Shown here piece after piece: positions 1 through 9,502 of a stretch of 37,327 nucleotides of DNA. A program made the translations under genes and the position numbers. Source of the DNA: Chloroflexota bacterium (lineage in GTDB: Bacteria; Chloroflexota; Dehalococcoidia; Tepidiformales; Tepidiformaceae); contig JAKALX010000002.1 in NCBI GenBank assembly GCA_021823905.1, positions 1 to 37,327 of the forward strand, in the 5' to 3' direction. Position 1 is the stretch's first letter. Every line of letters begins with the position of its first letter. A model generated the notes under the pieces. The model did no database searches. It was not told where the DNA came from and saw nothing but the letters and a program-made list of their open reading frames with translations.

Positions 1-1053
1 GACCTCCGGGCGGCGCCGGGCCGATGCCAGGATTTCGAATGCGAAACTCCGCGAAACGGCGCTACCTCCCAGGATGCCGCTGGCGTTAGGAGAATCGAAG
101 ACTTCCCGTCCCAAGTTCGTCGTGAAGATGAACCAGCAGCCGCGGAAATCAACCGTCTTCTGCAAGTTCTTGTCGTTCACCTCCCCTTTGTCGAGGACTG
201 CGAGCAGCGCAGTCAGGGCGTTTTCGTGCGCCTTCTCGACCTCGTCGAAAAGGATGACCGCGCGCGGGTTCTCGTAGACAAAGCCGGTCAGCGTCCCCGG
301 TCTTCCCTGTGAGTAATAGCCCTCGGTGCCGAGGAGCTGCTCGAAGTTCTGCGGCGCCGCGAAGCTGCCCATGTCGAAGCGACGGAACATCACGCTCGTG
401 CCTTCAAGGCTCTGAAGCGCCGCGGCGAAGCGCTCGGCGAGCAGGGTCTTCCCAACCCCAGGCGGCCCCAGAAAGGTGAAGATCCCCTGCGGCCCATCGG
501 GCCGCCGCCCGAGGCAGGCCTCCCAGTACGCGCTGACCAACATGCCGATGGCCGCGTCCTGCCCCAACACCTCGGTGGCAAGCCGCTGCTCCAGGAGTTG
601 CGCCCGAGAGCGCACTCTCTCCATGAATTCCAGCAGGGGCGAGAGCTTTGGCCTGTCGCCGACCGGTTCGTTGAGCTCGAGAAACTTGGCCACCGCGGCA
701 TCCGACCGTTGCTCCAGCAGATGTGCGAGCAGTCGCTCTGCCGGCAAGGTCCGATCCTCGGCAAAGGCCGCCTCGACGGTTCGCCGCAACGTCTCGTCCA
801 ACGGCATGCGCTGGTCATTCGCTGGTGCCTCGGAAGCCTTACCGAACAGTGCGACGATGTCCTCGGCCCAACGAAGATCTCCTGTCGGCCAGCCGAAGAC
901 CGGCTTGAGGCGTTGCAGAGCGCTCTGCTCCCGGCTGACGGCATACACACCGCACAGGATGTCCAGCGCGGTGAGGGTGCCGCGGTTCTGCGCCAACGCG
1001 GCGCGTTTGGCCCAGCCGAGAATCTGTCCCGAAAGTGATTCGAGGCCGGTCAC
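1..1053 (-). CDS. Clp/HSP100-like AAA+ ATPase, 3' end truncated by the window
   Basis: Frame open from GTG at 1053 to the window edge (not in the ORF track). Translation includes IFTFLGPPGVGKTLLAERFAAAL (Walker A), DMGSFAAPQNFEQLLGTEGYYSQG and AVILFDEVEKAHENALTALLAVLD (Walker B), typical of the ClpA/B D2 module. Confidence 0.85.
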   Translation of the reverse strand, partial: MTGLESLSGQILGWAKRAALAQNRGTLTALDILCGVYAVSREQSALQRLKPVFGWPTGDLRWAEDIVALFGKASEAPANDQRMPLDETLRRTVEAAFAEDRTLPAERLLAHLLEQRSDAAVAKFLELNEPVGDRPKLSPLLEFMERVRSRAQLLEQRLATEVLGQDAAIGMLVSAYWEACLGRRPDGPQGIFTFLGPPGVGKTLLAERFAAALQSLEGTSVMFRRFDMGSFAAPQNFEQLLGTEGYYSQGRPGTLTGFVYENPRAVILFDEVEKAHENALTALLAVLDKGEVNDKNLQKTVDFRGCWFIFTTNLGREVFDSPNASGILGGSAVSRSFAFEILASARRRPEV

Positions 1054-1078
1054 AACTTCTCCCCCCAGTGGGCTGCAG

Positions 1079-1726
1079 CTACAGTTCGGTCGGTGGGGTG
1101 CTCGGCGGCTCACCTGACGCCGGGCCGGGCGCTGCCGGCGCGGAAGCTCCAGCGGCGCCCGTGGCAGCCGCACCCTCCGTCAGCCACCGCATAAGTGCAT
1201 CCCGCGCTTCGGGCAGGAGGCCCGCCACCATCTCCTGCATCGCGTCGCTAACCATTCGCCCCATCTCCTGGCCGCGCTCCGGAAACTCAACCACGCCTTC
1301 GCCGAGCGCGCGCTTGAGGGGTTCGTAGTAGTCATCCACGAGTTGGCAAATGCCCCCGATACATCTGGAAAGCTGCTTTTGGGTGAGCGTGCCGTCCTCG
1401 ATCGGAAACTCAATGATCGGACGGATCTCGCCATCCGAGGCGTCGTACTCGAACTGGATCAGTTTCGTCCGCCACTGCATCATGGCGCAAGCCTTCAGGA
1501 AGGCATCCACGTGCGGACCCACCGCCTTGAACGCCTGCGGTGCGAAAAGCTCGAAGTACCCTCCGTTTTCGCTCAACCTGATCACGAGCCCCAGCCCATC
1601 ATCGCCGTCCGGGTCCCGGTACCGCTTCATCCGCATCGCAAATACCAGGTGCTCCTCGTCGCGCTTCTTGAACTTCAGCTCCAGCGCCTCCATCTGTTTC
1701 GCTACGTCGTCGATCGTGATGCCCAT
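1079..1726 (-). CDS. YbjN-like (type III secretion chaperone-fold-like) hypothetical protein; ORF extends to 1780
   Basis: ORF 1079..1780. Likely start MGITIDDVAKQMEALELKFKKRDEEHLVFAMRMK; alpha/beta pattern resembles the YbjN family; Ala/Pro-rich C-terminus. Confidence 0.55.
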   Translation of the reverse strand: MGITIDDVAKQMEALELKFKKRDEEHLVFAMRMKRYRDPDGDDGLGLVIRLSENGGYFELFAPQAFKAVGPHVDAFLKACAMMQWRTKLIQFEYDASDGEIRPIIEFPIEDGTLTQKQLSRCIGGICQLVDDYYEPLKRALGEGVVEFPERGQEMGRMVSDAMQEMVAGLLPEARDALMRWLTEGAAATGAAGASAPAAPGPASGEPPSTPPTEL

Positions 1727-2047
1727 CAGTGACCCTCCCCTCTTGCAGGACCGCCCTACAGGTAACACCTCTCGAAACAATGGGTTGCTCCTCGTACACG
1801 AGGCTACCTACTCCCTGCCTGGATCTCTGTCCCTGTACCCCAACGGCACACGAACCATACTTTCCTTGGCGTCAAGAGAACTCGGGGGCGCCTCACAAAC
1901 GCCGCACGACTGAGATTCCCGGTTAAGAGTATTCTACGCCTTCGAGGCTAGTCAAGAGGCTGTGCGCGTAACGGTCGAGTGGCCTCGGGACCTGATTCCG
2001 CCTCCACGCGTCCCTACCGATGCTCGCGGGTCGACAAGGAACCTCAG

Positions 2048-2063
2048 AGCAACGGACGTCCCA
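2048..2063 (-). promoter_or_regulatory. candidate sigma54 (-24/-12) promoter
   Basis: Minus strand reads TGGGACG-TCCG-TTGCT against consensus TGGCACG-N4-TTGCW (one mismatch, correct GG-N10-GC spacing). Intergenic, upstream of the YbjN/Clp pair. Confidence 0.55.
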
Positions 2064-2310
2064 TTTGTCGCGTCGGGTCGCGCGCGTGCGCACCGATGCG
2101 GGTGCGCGGCTCAGCTGACCGGCGAATGCTGAAGCCGCAGCAAGAGAGAAAGGAATTGAAGTGACCGTGGCCAAGGGGCCCAGGCAACGCCGACAGCTCG
2201 GCCAGTATATGCCACTGTCCGCGATCGCCAGTCGGGTTTCCGTCATCGCCGGACTCCCGCGGGCGGGGGTCGGGATCACAAACAAAACAGCCGGCCGCAG
2301 ATCGCCCGGC

Positions 2311-2325
2311 GTGAGTAACGTCACA
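2311..2325. promoter_or_regulatory. candidate upstream activator site (inverted repeat GTGA-N6-TCAC)
   Basis: GTGAGTAACGTCACA, about 250 bp upstream of the 2048-2063 element; shares GTGAGTRAC with the repeat cluster at 19412. Confidence 0.3.
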
Positions 2326-2343
2326 AGTTCAATCATGGGGGAT

Positions 2344-3873
2344 CTACTCTCGCTCCCCTCCGGATTTCGGTCCTGAGGCCTTGCCATTCGGGACTATAAT
2401 GGCAGAATATCGGCGCTTTCGAACCGGGGGAAATGCATGCGCCACGGCCGGGAATAGAGCCGCAAGATCCAAATGGTCTCTGAAGATGCGCAGTACCCTT
2501 CGGCGCAAAGCAAACCGGTCATTGAGGCCAAGAAGCCTCCACGCGTCGGACTTCCTGCCTTCGACTGCACGAAGTGCTCGCTCCACCTGCTCCAATTCCA
2601 GTCGCGCAAGAGCTTCGTTCAGGCCACCAGGGTCGGTTTGGTGGCGAGCCTCGCGGGCCGCCGCCTGACCGTTGATTGGTCCGGTACGACGGAGTTCCTC
2701 GGGTAGGTCGTCCGCCTCGATCTGGCTGTGCCTCCGCAAGGCAGACCTTAGAAGGGCCGACTCGATGGCGTTGCGCAGTTCGCGGACGTTGCCCGGCCAA
2801 GCGTATTGAGCCAGAGCCTCCGCGGCCAGAGGGCTCAGGGATGCACCGCTCTTTCGGCGACCGCCGACCTTGGCAAAGAAGTGGTCGACCAAGAGCGGGA
2901 TGTCTGTGCGACGCTCACGCAGCGGCGGTATTCGAATCTCGCAAACCTTGAGGCGGTAGTACAAGTCCTCACGGAACTGCCCTTGGCGAATCGCCCCGCC
3001 GAGATCGGCGTTGGTCGCAGCCACAACTTGGCAATCAACGGCAACCTCTTCCCTGGCCCCAAGCCGCGCGACCGTTCGTTCCTCCAGGAAGCGCAGCAAC
3101 CGCACCTGAGTTGCCAGTGGCAGCTCGCCGATCTCATCGAGAAATAGCACGCCGCCTTGCGCTCGCTCGATGAAGCCGATATGCCGGCGCTTGGCGTCCG
3201 TGAAAGCGCCCGCCTCGTAGCCGAACAGTTCCGCCTCGACCATCGAAGGCGGCAGGGCGGCAATAGCGACAGGCACGAAGGCGCTCTGCGCTCTCGGTCC
3301 CGTCGCATGGATGGCGCGTGCGACCAACTCCTTGCCGGTGCCGGTTTCACCCGTAATGAGGACCGTCACCGCAGCATCCCGCGCTACGGCCGCGATCATC
3401 CCCTTCACCTCACCGATCGCGGCGCTCTCGCCAACGAGTTGCCGGGGCTCAACGATCGCCAACTCCTCCTCGAGTTGCCGCACCCGTGAGGTGAGACGCG
3501 CATGCTCGAGGGCCCTCGCCAGCCGTGCCCTCAGCTCGCGGAGCCCCTTGTCCTTCTCCATGAAGTCGGCTGCGCCTAGCCTTATGCACTCCACAGCCTT
3601 GTCCACGTCTCCGTAGGCGGTGATCACCAAGACCGGGGTGTCCGGCAGTACTTGGCGGAACCTCTGGAGAAGCTTCAGCGACTCGGTCGTGTCGTCGCTG
3701 CCGGGCCGCAGCCTCAGATCAAGGAGAATCAGGTCAGGGGGGGGCGAGGGTATCTCTGCCGCCTCCTCCGGGGAATGCACCGCCGCGACGCTGAACGCTC
3801 CACTCAGCGCGCGCTTCAGCGACATGCAGAATTCAGTTGAGTCATCGACCAGGAGAAGGCTGGGCGTCGCCAC
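2344..3873 (-). CDS. NtrC-family sigma54-dependent response regulator (REC-AAA+-degenerate Fis-like HTH)
   Basis: LLLVDDS, DLILLDLRL, GETGTGKE Walker A, GGVLFLDEIGELPLATQVRLLRFLEER, FREDLYYRLKV, YAWPGNVRELRNAIE. GAFTDA replaces GAFTGA. Confidence 0.93.
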   Translation of the reverse strand: MATPSLLLVDDSTEFCMSLKRALSGAFSVAAVHSPEEAAEIPSPPPDLILLDLRLRPGSDDTTESLKLLQRFRQVLPDTPVLVITAYGDVDKAVECIRLGAADFMEKDKGLRELRARLARALEHARLTSRVRQLEEELAIVEPRQLVGESAAIGEVKGMIAAVARDAAVTVLITGETGTGKELVARAIHATGPRAQSAFVPVAIAALPPSMVEAELFGYEAGAFTDAKRRHIGFIERAQGGVLFLDEIGELPLATQVRLLRFLEERTVARLGAREEVAVDCQVVAATNADLGGAIRQGQFREDLYYRLKVCEIRIPPLRERRTDIPLLVDHFFAKVGGRRKSGASLSPLAAEALAQYAWPGNVRELRNAIESALLRSALRRHSQIEADDLPEELRRTGPINGQAAAREARHQTDPGGLNEALARLELEQVERALRAVEGRKSDAWRLLGLNDRFALRRRVLRIFRDHLDLAALFPAVAHAFPPVRKRRYSAIIVPNGKASGPKSGGERE

Positions 3874-3885
3874 GGCAACCCCACC

Positions 3886-4239
3886 TTACCACTCGTCCCT
3901 CGCCAGGGTGCTACGAAGCGCGACCACCGTCACGGTGGTGACGGTTGCCACTCCCACGATCCCCGCGATCGCGACCGCCGCATCAGGCCACTCGAGATCT
4001 CCGCCGGTCGGGACGGAGACCACCGCAGACGGGGAACCCTGGATGGCGATTGGACCCGCATGCGGGCCGGCAACGCCAGGCTCTCCCGCTGGGAGCCTCT
4101 TGCTCGCCGCCGCGAGGTAGGCGAGCAGGATCAACTCCAGAGCGACAAGCACACCCAGAACCCGGACGCCGACAGCCCGGAGGGATCGCGCTCGCTGGTG
4201 CGGGGTCGTCGCCTTCTCGTCTGTCGTCTCATCCGCCAT
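3886..4239 (-). CDS. small protein with two predicted TM helices
   Basis: 117 aa; hydrophobic segments VLGVLVALELILLAYLAAA and AAVAIAGIVGVATVTTVTVVAL; tightly packed between neighbours. Confidence 0.65.
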   Translation of the reverse strand: MADETTDEKATTPHQRARSLRAVGVRVLGVLVALELILLAYLAAASKRLPAGEPGVAGPHAGPIAIQGSPSAVVSVPTGGDLEWPDAAVAIAGIVGVATVTTVTVVALRSTLARDEW

Positions 4240-4242
4240 CGC

Positions 4243-6189
4243 CTACCTCCTCGACACCATCAGATATAGATGTGAGATCAGAAGGCCGAAGTTGAGAAAC
4301 GCGAACAATCCCTGGACAGCCAGCAGGCCGTCGATCAGCGTACTATGCGCCATCGCTTGACATGGTTGCAGCGTCGCAAAGAAGTACGCCGACGACATCA
4401 GGGCATGAGGAAACCCCGTCGCCGACCGTGTGTCCGGGATCGTGTGAAGCAGGTAATGGACACCGGCGAAGAAGATCACCCACGAGCCGACTCCGAGAGC
4501 GAACCTTCCGAGCGAGGACAACGCAAACGCGACGTACCGGAGTATTGGCCAAAATACCCAACGCCACGGCCTCTCACGGACCCAAAACTCAAACCGCAAC
4601 TTTCTGGCCTCGGAGAGGCAGGCCATTTCCTCCTCGATCTGGTTGAGATCGCGGAAGCGCTTCGCAACGCGCTCGATAATCGCGAGGCGGGCGTTGAGCG
4701 CGGACCGCGTGCGCTGCCGCCGAGCGAACCATCGTGAAACCACCGAGACCTCGCGGTCAATCTCGGCGAAACGGTCCTTGACGTCGAGGTTGTACTCCAC
4801 ACCGACGAAGAGGCTCTCAGCGGTCACTTCACACTCGTGTTGAACGGCTATGGCCTCAAGCGCCGTCGTGGGCGTCCGCCCTGCGAGCAACTCCTTGGCC
4901 TCCAGTGCAAGGACGGCCGCGTGGGCTGCTGCCTCGACGCCCTCAGACCCAGCGAGGACTCGCCTTGACCGACTCAGTAGCGTCTCTGCGATGCGCAGCA
5001 GTCGCCCCGGGGCAGAGTGAGGTATCTCCCAACGCTGCTGGCTATCCTCGTCGGGTCTTGGTGGCCACGTGAAGCCCTCGGCTGTACGGGGCCGAACGGC
5101 GAAGCGATCCCATTGGCCAGCTGCACGCCACAGCCGCCACATGTCAGCGATCGGCTTGATCACCACATCGCAGCGAATCCCCACCGAACGCAAGTAGACG
5201 AGGCTGGCGCGCCACCTCGCGTCGGCCTCCTTGCCCCTGGCATGGCCAGCCGTGACCAGGATCCTGCGGTCGCTCTGCTTGAGGCCTGGGCACTCGCGAT
5301 CGCGTACCTCGAAGTCGGAGAGGTGGAACTCCCCCCCGGAGGTTCCCCGATCGAAGACGGCCTCACGATCGACGAAGTTGAGGTAGACATCCTCGAAGAC
5401 GAGGCGCCAACGCCCTGTCCCGGCCAAGGCGGAAGAAGAACCCTCTCGGAAGACCTCCTTCATGGCTTGTGCGGAAATCACGGCCGCAACGCGGTACCCA
5501 AAACGGTAAGCCGTCAGCGCGTTGAAGAAGGCATACTCGGTCTCCTCGTCGATCGCCGCCGCGCACTGGCGGCGGTCGGCAGGGAGAGCACTGAGAGGCA
5601 GTCCCTCGTGGGCGAAGGCGACCTGTTTGACGAGATTCCGCAGCCCCGAAAGGTCGAAGAGCGGCGGCGTGAACCAATTCGACCGTGCGGACGGCGAATC
5701 CAGGCCGCGTTGGACGGCAAGCAAGGTCGCCACGCTGGACCGTTGCGGTTGGTGGCTGGAGTCCGGCCTCAGGAGGTGGTCACACCATGGGGCCGCGAGC
5801 TCGTTGTCGTTCTCCGCCAGCGCCAGCACCCGGATCTCGGGGAACGCCAGCACGAGCCACGACGCGAGCATCTCTCGCGGCAACAGCCTGCCCGAGCCCA
5901 GCGAGTAGGAGAGCAGGGGGTTCCACCGGTTGGGCCGCATCGCGGCGTCAACCGGCGCTTCGAGCCCAACGTTCAAGAGGAGCCATGTCTGGCGAAGCTG
6001 GGCGGGGGACCTCGCGTCGAGGCGCGCGGCGATCGCTGCATACGCCTGCTCGAGATCGGCCAGCGACACGTTGCTCTGCGTCATGACCGGCGACGAGAGT
6101 TCGAGGACCTCGAGATGTGCGCCGTCCCCCACGGCCCGGCGGAGGCTGTCCGCGGGGGGGGCGGCGACAACAAGCAGCTCGCAGTTCAG
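4243..6189 (-). CDS. uncharacterised protein with C-terminal two-TM ion-channel-like pore domain
   Basis: Open frame 4243..6297; likely CTG start at 6189 overlapping the upstream TGA. C-terminus has TM (FALGVGSWVIFFAGVHYLL), pore-helix-like HALMSSAYFFATLQPCQAM, TM (LLAVQGLFAFLNFGLLISHLYLMVSRR). Confidence 0.7.
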   Translation of the reverse strand: MNCELLVVAAPPADSLRRAVGDGAHLEVLELSSPVMTQSNVSLADLEQAYAAIAARLDARSPAQLRQTWLLLNVGLEAPVDAAMRPNRWNPLLSYSLGSGRLLPREMLASWLVLAFPEIRVLALAENDNELAAPWCDHLLRPDSSHQPQRSSVATLLAVQRGLDSPSARSNWFTPPLFDLSGLRNLVKQVAFAHEGLPLSALPADRRQCAAAIDEETEYAFFNALTAYRFGYRVAAVISAQAMKEVFREGSSSALAGTGRWRLVFEDVYLNFVDREAVFDRGTSGGEFHLSDFEVRDRECPGLKQSDRRILVTAGHARGKEADARWRASLVYLRSVGIRCDVVIKPIADMWRLWRAAGQWDRFAVRPRTAEGFTWPPRPDEDSQQRWEIPHSAPGRLLRIAETLLSRSRRVLAGSEGVEAAAHAAVLALEAKELLAGRTPTTALEAIAVQHECEVTAESLFVGVEYNLDVKDRFAEIDREVSVVSRWFARRQRTRSALNARLAIIERVAKRFRDLNQIEEEMACLSEARKLRFEFWVRERPWRWVFWPILRYVAFALSSLGRFALGVGSWVIFFAGVHYLLHTIPDTRSATGFPHALMSSAYFFATLQPCQAMAHSTLIDGLLAVQGLFAFLNFGLLISHLYLMVSRR

Positions 6190-7919
6190 TTGGCCCCTCC
6201 CGCCCTGGCCGGCGACACGCGAGCGGCCTCCTCCTCGAACTCCCGGCTCAAAGCCAGAAGCCAGGAACGGAGGCCGGCGAACGCGGCTCCAGAGCACTCA
6301 CTTCCGCCCGCCCCACCTGATAGGTCTCCAGAACTCATCAAGGTCGCCACGGCATCAGCGCCATCGTGTTCCCTGGGTCCGCCTGCCTCGTGGCACACTG
6401 CGATCAAGGTGGTCGCCCCCCTCGTCTGCACCGCCTCCGCGTTCTCTCCTGTAGCCCCGCCGATGACGATGGTGTGAAAAGCAGCGAGATATCTTTCGAC
6501 CCACGAGCCCCTGACCGGCTCCCATTTGCCATTCGGGAGCGACACCCCCAGGAGCGCAGCAATGCGCTTGCAGAAGTCCTCGCCCTTAGCTTCGCACATC
6601 CGGGTGTTCACGAGGGACTCCGTGAAGCGTGACCTCCCGTGCTTCAAGAAGTGAAGCCTCCACGGTTCCATCGTGCCATTGGCCGCGGGCCCCGACGTCC
6701 GGCCGAAAAGGAACCGCCGAGCTTCGTCCAGCATCGCGAGAGGGGCGGACGAAGGGCGCAGGGCCCAATTCTCCTTAACCGCGCGGAGGTGTTCTTCGAT
6801 CCCCAGCACATCCGCTTCTCTGGCCAACTCGTCGAGCCGCTCTACGTCGAGCGCCAGGGGATCGAACATGTTCACGACCCGATGCTTGAAGTGGCGGAGG
6901 AAGTTGCGCTCAACGCCGCGGCGGTAGGTCTCGACATAGCCGTACGCAATCGCCGCGACAGCGGCCGACGGAGAGGCTCCGGCGGTAAGACCGCCGACGA
7001 GTCTCTCGAACATCTCATCGTACTGTCGATCGTTGCTACCGTACCCGAGCACCTCCGCGGCACCAGCGAGCAGGGGCCACTCTTCGCGTCCAACACCGTG
7101 CACGAAGACGATCGTCTGGGGCGTAACAGACTGCCGAAGCTTGGTCCGAAATTCAGAATCGAGAGTTGTCCTCTGTTTGCAGCTCACGAATGTGACGTTG
7201 AGAGGCGGGTCGGACCCTGCTGGTGAGGTGTACGGAGTCCAGTATTGGCCCAGGGCAGCCTCGAACGTCTCATCTTCCTCCAAACGGCCGAACAGCCAGA
7301 CGATGTCCCCCGTCGGGACTGCCTCTGCCGTGGTGCGACGGGGCTCCTCGGCCGCACCGTCAGGTGCGACCGTGCATAGTCGGGAGAGCGTCGTCAGCGC
7401 CGTCCCATGGTCCTGGGTGGGCAACTGCGCGGCGATATTTTGCAGTCCACGTGTTGCGAGGCTGTCTGAGATGACAAGATCAAGAGGCCAGCCCGCGGGG
7501 CAGTCGACATTCTGCGCATTTATGCCTTTAAGTATGAACCGCTCTTTTCCCCCGCCTAGATTGAGATACCCACCCCGGTCATCCCGATGGTGAAGGACCA
7601 ACCCGAGAGTCCTAGGGGCGACCAGTTCAAGTCTTTTGGCCAATTGACCTTCAGGACCAACCATGATCTGAAGGGTGGAATCGGCGTACTCAACCTTGAT
7701 GCTGTCCGTTTGACAATAGCCAGTAAAGAGAACCAAGGGATTCTGCGGGGAATGATGCTTGTACGAACGCGCCCAGCCGAACATATCTTTCTCTGGGTCT
7801 GCTTCAAAGCCGGTGCCGAGGAGATACGTGTCCGGGAAGGCACATTGGTTCGGCTGTGTACGGTCTACGAAGATGACATAGACGGCCATCATCCCTAGGC
7901 GCTCCATAAGGCCCGCCAC
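6186..7919 (-). CDS. uncharacterised protein, 577 aa (start may be near 7889, MAVYVIFVDRTQ)
   Basis: Long ORF translationally overlapped with both neighbours; no family recognised by eye. Confidence 0.7.
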   Translation of the reverse strand: MAGLMERLGMMAVYVIFVDRTQPNQCAFPDTYLLGTGFEADPEKDMFGWARSYKHHSPQNPLVLFTGYCQTDSIKVEYADSTLQIMVGPEGQLAKRLELVAPRTLGLVLHHRDDRGGYLNLGGGKERFILKGINAQNVDCPAGWPLDLVISDSLATRGLQNIAAQLPTQDHGTALTTLSRLCTVAPDGAAEEPRRTTAEAVPTGDIVWLFGRLEEDETFEAALGQYWTPYTSPAGSDPPLNVTFVSCKQRTTLDSEFRTKLRQSVTPQTIVFVHGVGREEWPLLAGAAEVLGYGSNDRQYDEMFERLVGGLTAGASPSAAVAAIAYGYVETYRRGVERNFLRHFKHRVVNMFDPLALDVERLDELAREADVLGIEEHLRAVKENWALRPSSAPLAMLDEARRFLFGRTSGPAANGTMEPWRLHFLKHGRSRFTESLVNTRMCEAKGEDFCKRIAALLGVSLPNGKWEPVRGSWVERYLAAFHTIVIGGATGENAEAVQTRGATTLIAVCHEAGGPREHDGADAVATLMSSGDLSGGAGGSECSGAAFAGLRSWLLALSREFEEEAARVSPARAGGAN

Positions 7920-9502
7920 AGGATCGGCTTCTCGAAATAGGGGCCGTGCATGGCACCCTCCACCGAGGCATACGGGAGGAACCTGCAGCCTGTGGGCAGG
8001 TTCTCGGGCACCCCACGCCCACTGGTCACCGCGACGAGCGGCACGGCATCCTTCATGGCGAGCAGCTCCCGGGTGAGGCGCTGCTTCGACTTGTCGTCCA
8101 TGAACCGCTTGTCGAGCAACCCTTGATGGACGATGAGAGCGTCGAGGCCGCGGCGGGCGGTCGGCCAGAGGCGGTCGAGCCCTTCTGGGGTTCCGAACGT
8201 GGGATCAAGGGAAAGGGTGTAGCCTTCGTCCGCCTTCTCGAACACGCCATGCGGCGAACCCGTGTACGGCGGCTGCCCATGCCGACCGGCGCCGTCCACG
8301 AAGACCGGAAGGACTCCCTGGGCGATCACCCAGCCCCGCTCCCTCTCGGGCAAGCAGGCGCCTCTCCGATCCCACAGCCACTCCTGAAAGCGTTCGTCGG
8401 CGATCCCGATCCGTACGGCGCCTTGCTCCCCGAGCTCCGCGAGGATCGCCGACGACGCATCGGCACCGGACAGGAGGACGGCGTCCAGCAGCGAGAACAC
8501 CCGACCTGCCCCCGTGACGACCTGTTGGAACCAGCTGCTCGCAGCCAACCTTTCCGCTATGGCGGGCTCAGTCTTCGGAAACACGCTGGGATCTGCGGAC
8601 CACCGACCGTTCGCTAGGTTGAAGACTAGCTGGTGGCGGCGGAACATCACAAATCGCGCTCCCTCCGAGAGATCACTTTGCGCGAGTCCGAGCTCGGCCA
8701 ATTTGTCGTCCGCCGAAGCTGAGCCGCTTGTCGCCATGAGCTGGTGGAGATCAAGGACGAAGTGACCCCGCTGGGCCTTGCTCGCTCCCTTGCCCTTCGA
8801 GTCCCGCCAGACGACAGGCACCGACTGGGGTGGATCCAGGGACTCCACTCGCTCTGTGTCCTCGTCCTTGAGGTCCACGAGGATGTGGAGTACAAGGTTT
8901 TCGCCGTCTTCTCCAAACCCCGTGAAGTCGGTCGCAAGATGGCGGAGCCAGCGCAGACGAAGGTGCTCCAGCAGCTGCTCCGCAGCGCTCTTTGCTCGGT
9001 CCGTTGCGACGGCTCCCGTGATCTTGCCGATCGTGTCGCAGAGGTCGTTGGCATCCACCCAGCAGATGCGGCGGCGGAAGAACCGAAGGGAAGCCGGCAG
9101 CGGATGCCAGAATCGGGCGTCCAAGGGGCTCGCACCATCTCGCTGCCACTCCCCGGGGTCGATGGCAACGAAGAGGCGGAACGGGTACTGCTCGATCGCG
9201 ATCTTGAGCCAGTTTGCGGAGGTCACAAGCTCGCCGCTGGAGACGCCGACCCACTCCCTCAGGGCCGCCAGCAACCTTGCATCCGACTGATCAAAGCCTG
9301 TTTCGGACTCCACCAGGTTGCGGCGGAGCAGCCTCAGGAACGGCGACTCCGCGGGATCGCCCGGCTCGGAGATCAGGAGAGCCATTGCGAACGACGAGGC
9401 GCCGATCCCAGGGAGCAGGCATCCAGAATGCCGCCGGAGATCCGCCTCGAGAGAAGAGAACGCCTGCCTCAACCTCGCCACACCACCGGGTTCGTGGCTC
9501 AT
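7895..9502 (-). CDS. uncharacterised protein with possible C-terminal pseudo-receiver domain
   Basis: 535 aa, 4-bp overlap with the upstream kinase ORF. C-terminal alpha/beta pattern VRIGIADERF...LDALIVHQGLLDKR...VPLVAVTSGRG...RFLPYASVE resembles REC beta strands. Confidence 0.7.
   Translation of the reverse strand: MSHEPGGVARLRQAFSSLEADLRRHSGCLLPGIGASSFAMALLISEPGDPAESPFLRLLRRNLVESETGFDQSDARLLAALREWVGVSSGELVTSANWLKIAIEQYPFRLFVAIDPGEWQRDGASPLDARFWHPLPASLRFFRRRICWVDANDLCDTIGKITGAVATDRAKSAAEQLLEHLRLRWLRHLATDFTGFGEDGENLVLHILVDLKDEDTERVESLDPPQSVPVVWRDSKGKGASKAQRGHFVLDLHQLMATSGSASADDKLAELGLAQSDLSEGARFVMFRRHQLVFNLANGRWSADPSVFPKTEPAIAERLAASSWFQQVVTGAGRVFSLLDAVLLSGADASSAILAELGEQGAVRIGIADERFQEWLWDRRGACLPERERGWVIAQGVLPVFVDGAGRHGQPPYTGSPHGVFEKADEGYTLSLDPTFGTPEGLDRLWPTARRGLDALIVHQGLLDKRFMDDKSKQRLTRELLAMKDAVPLVAVTSGRGVPENLPTGCRFLPYASVEGAMHGPYFEKPILWRALWSA

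Noticed and set aside
390-1117. ORFs 390..950(-) and 476..1117(+) at the left edge
   Set aside because: They overlap the frame encoding the Clp-like ATPase (1..1053, minus), which has Walker A/B motifs.
1923-2387. 154-aa minus-strand ORF in the intergenic region
   Set aside because: No family resemblance, overlaps the NtrC-like 3' end and the candidate sigma54 element; a real leader peptide cannot be excluded but is not supported.
5017-6477. 486-aa plus-strand ORF antisense to the pore-domain protein
   Set aside because: Low-complexity Arg/Gly/Pro-rich translation with no recognisable family; typical shadow ORF in GC-rich DNA opposite a supported gene.
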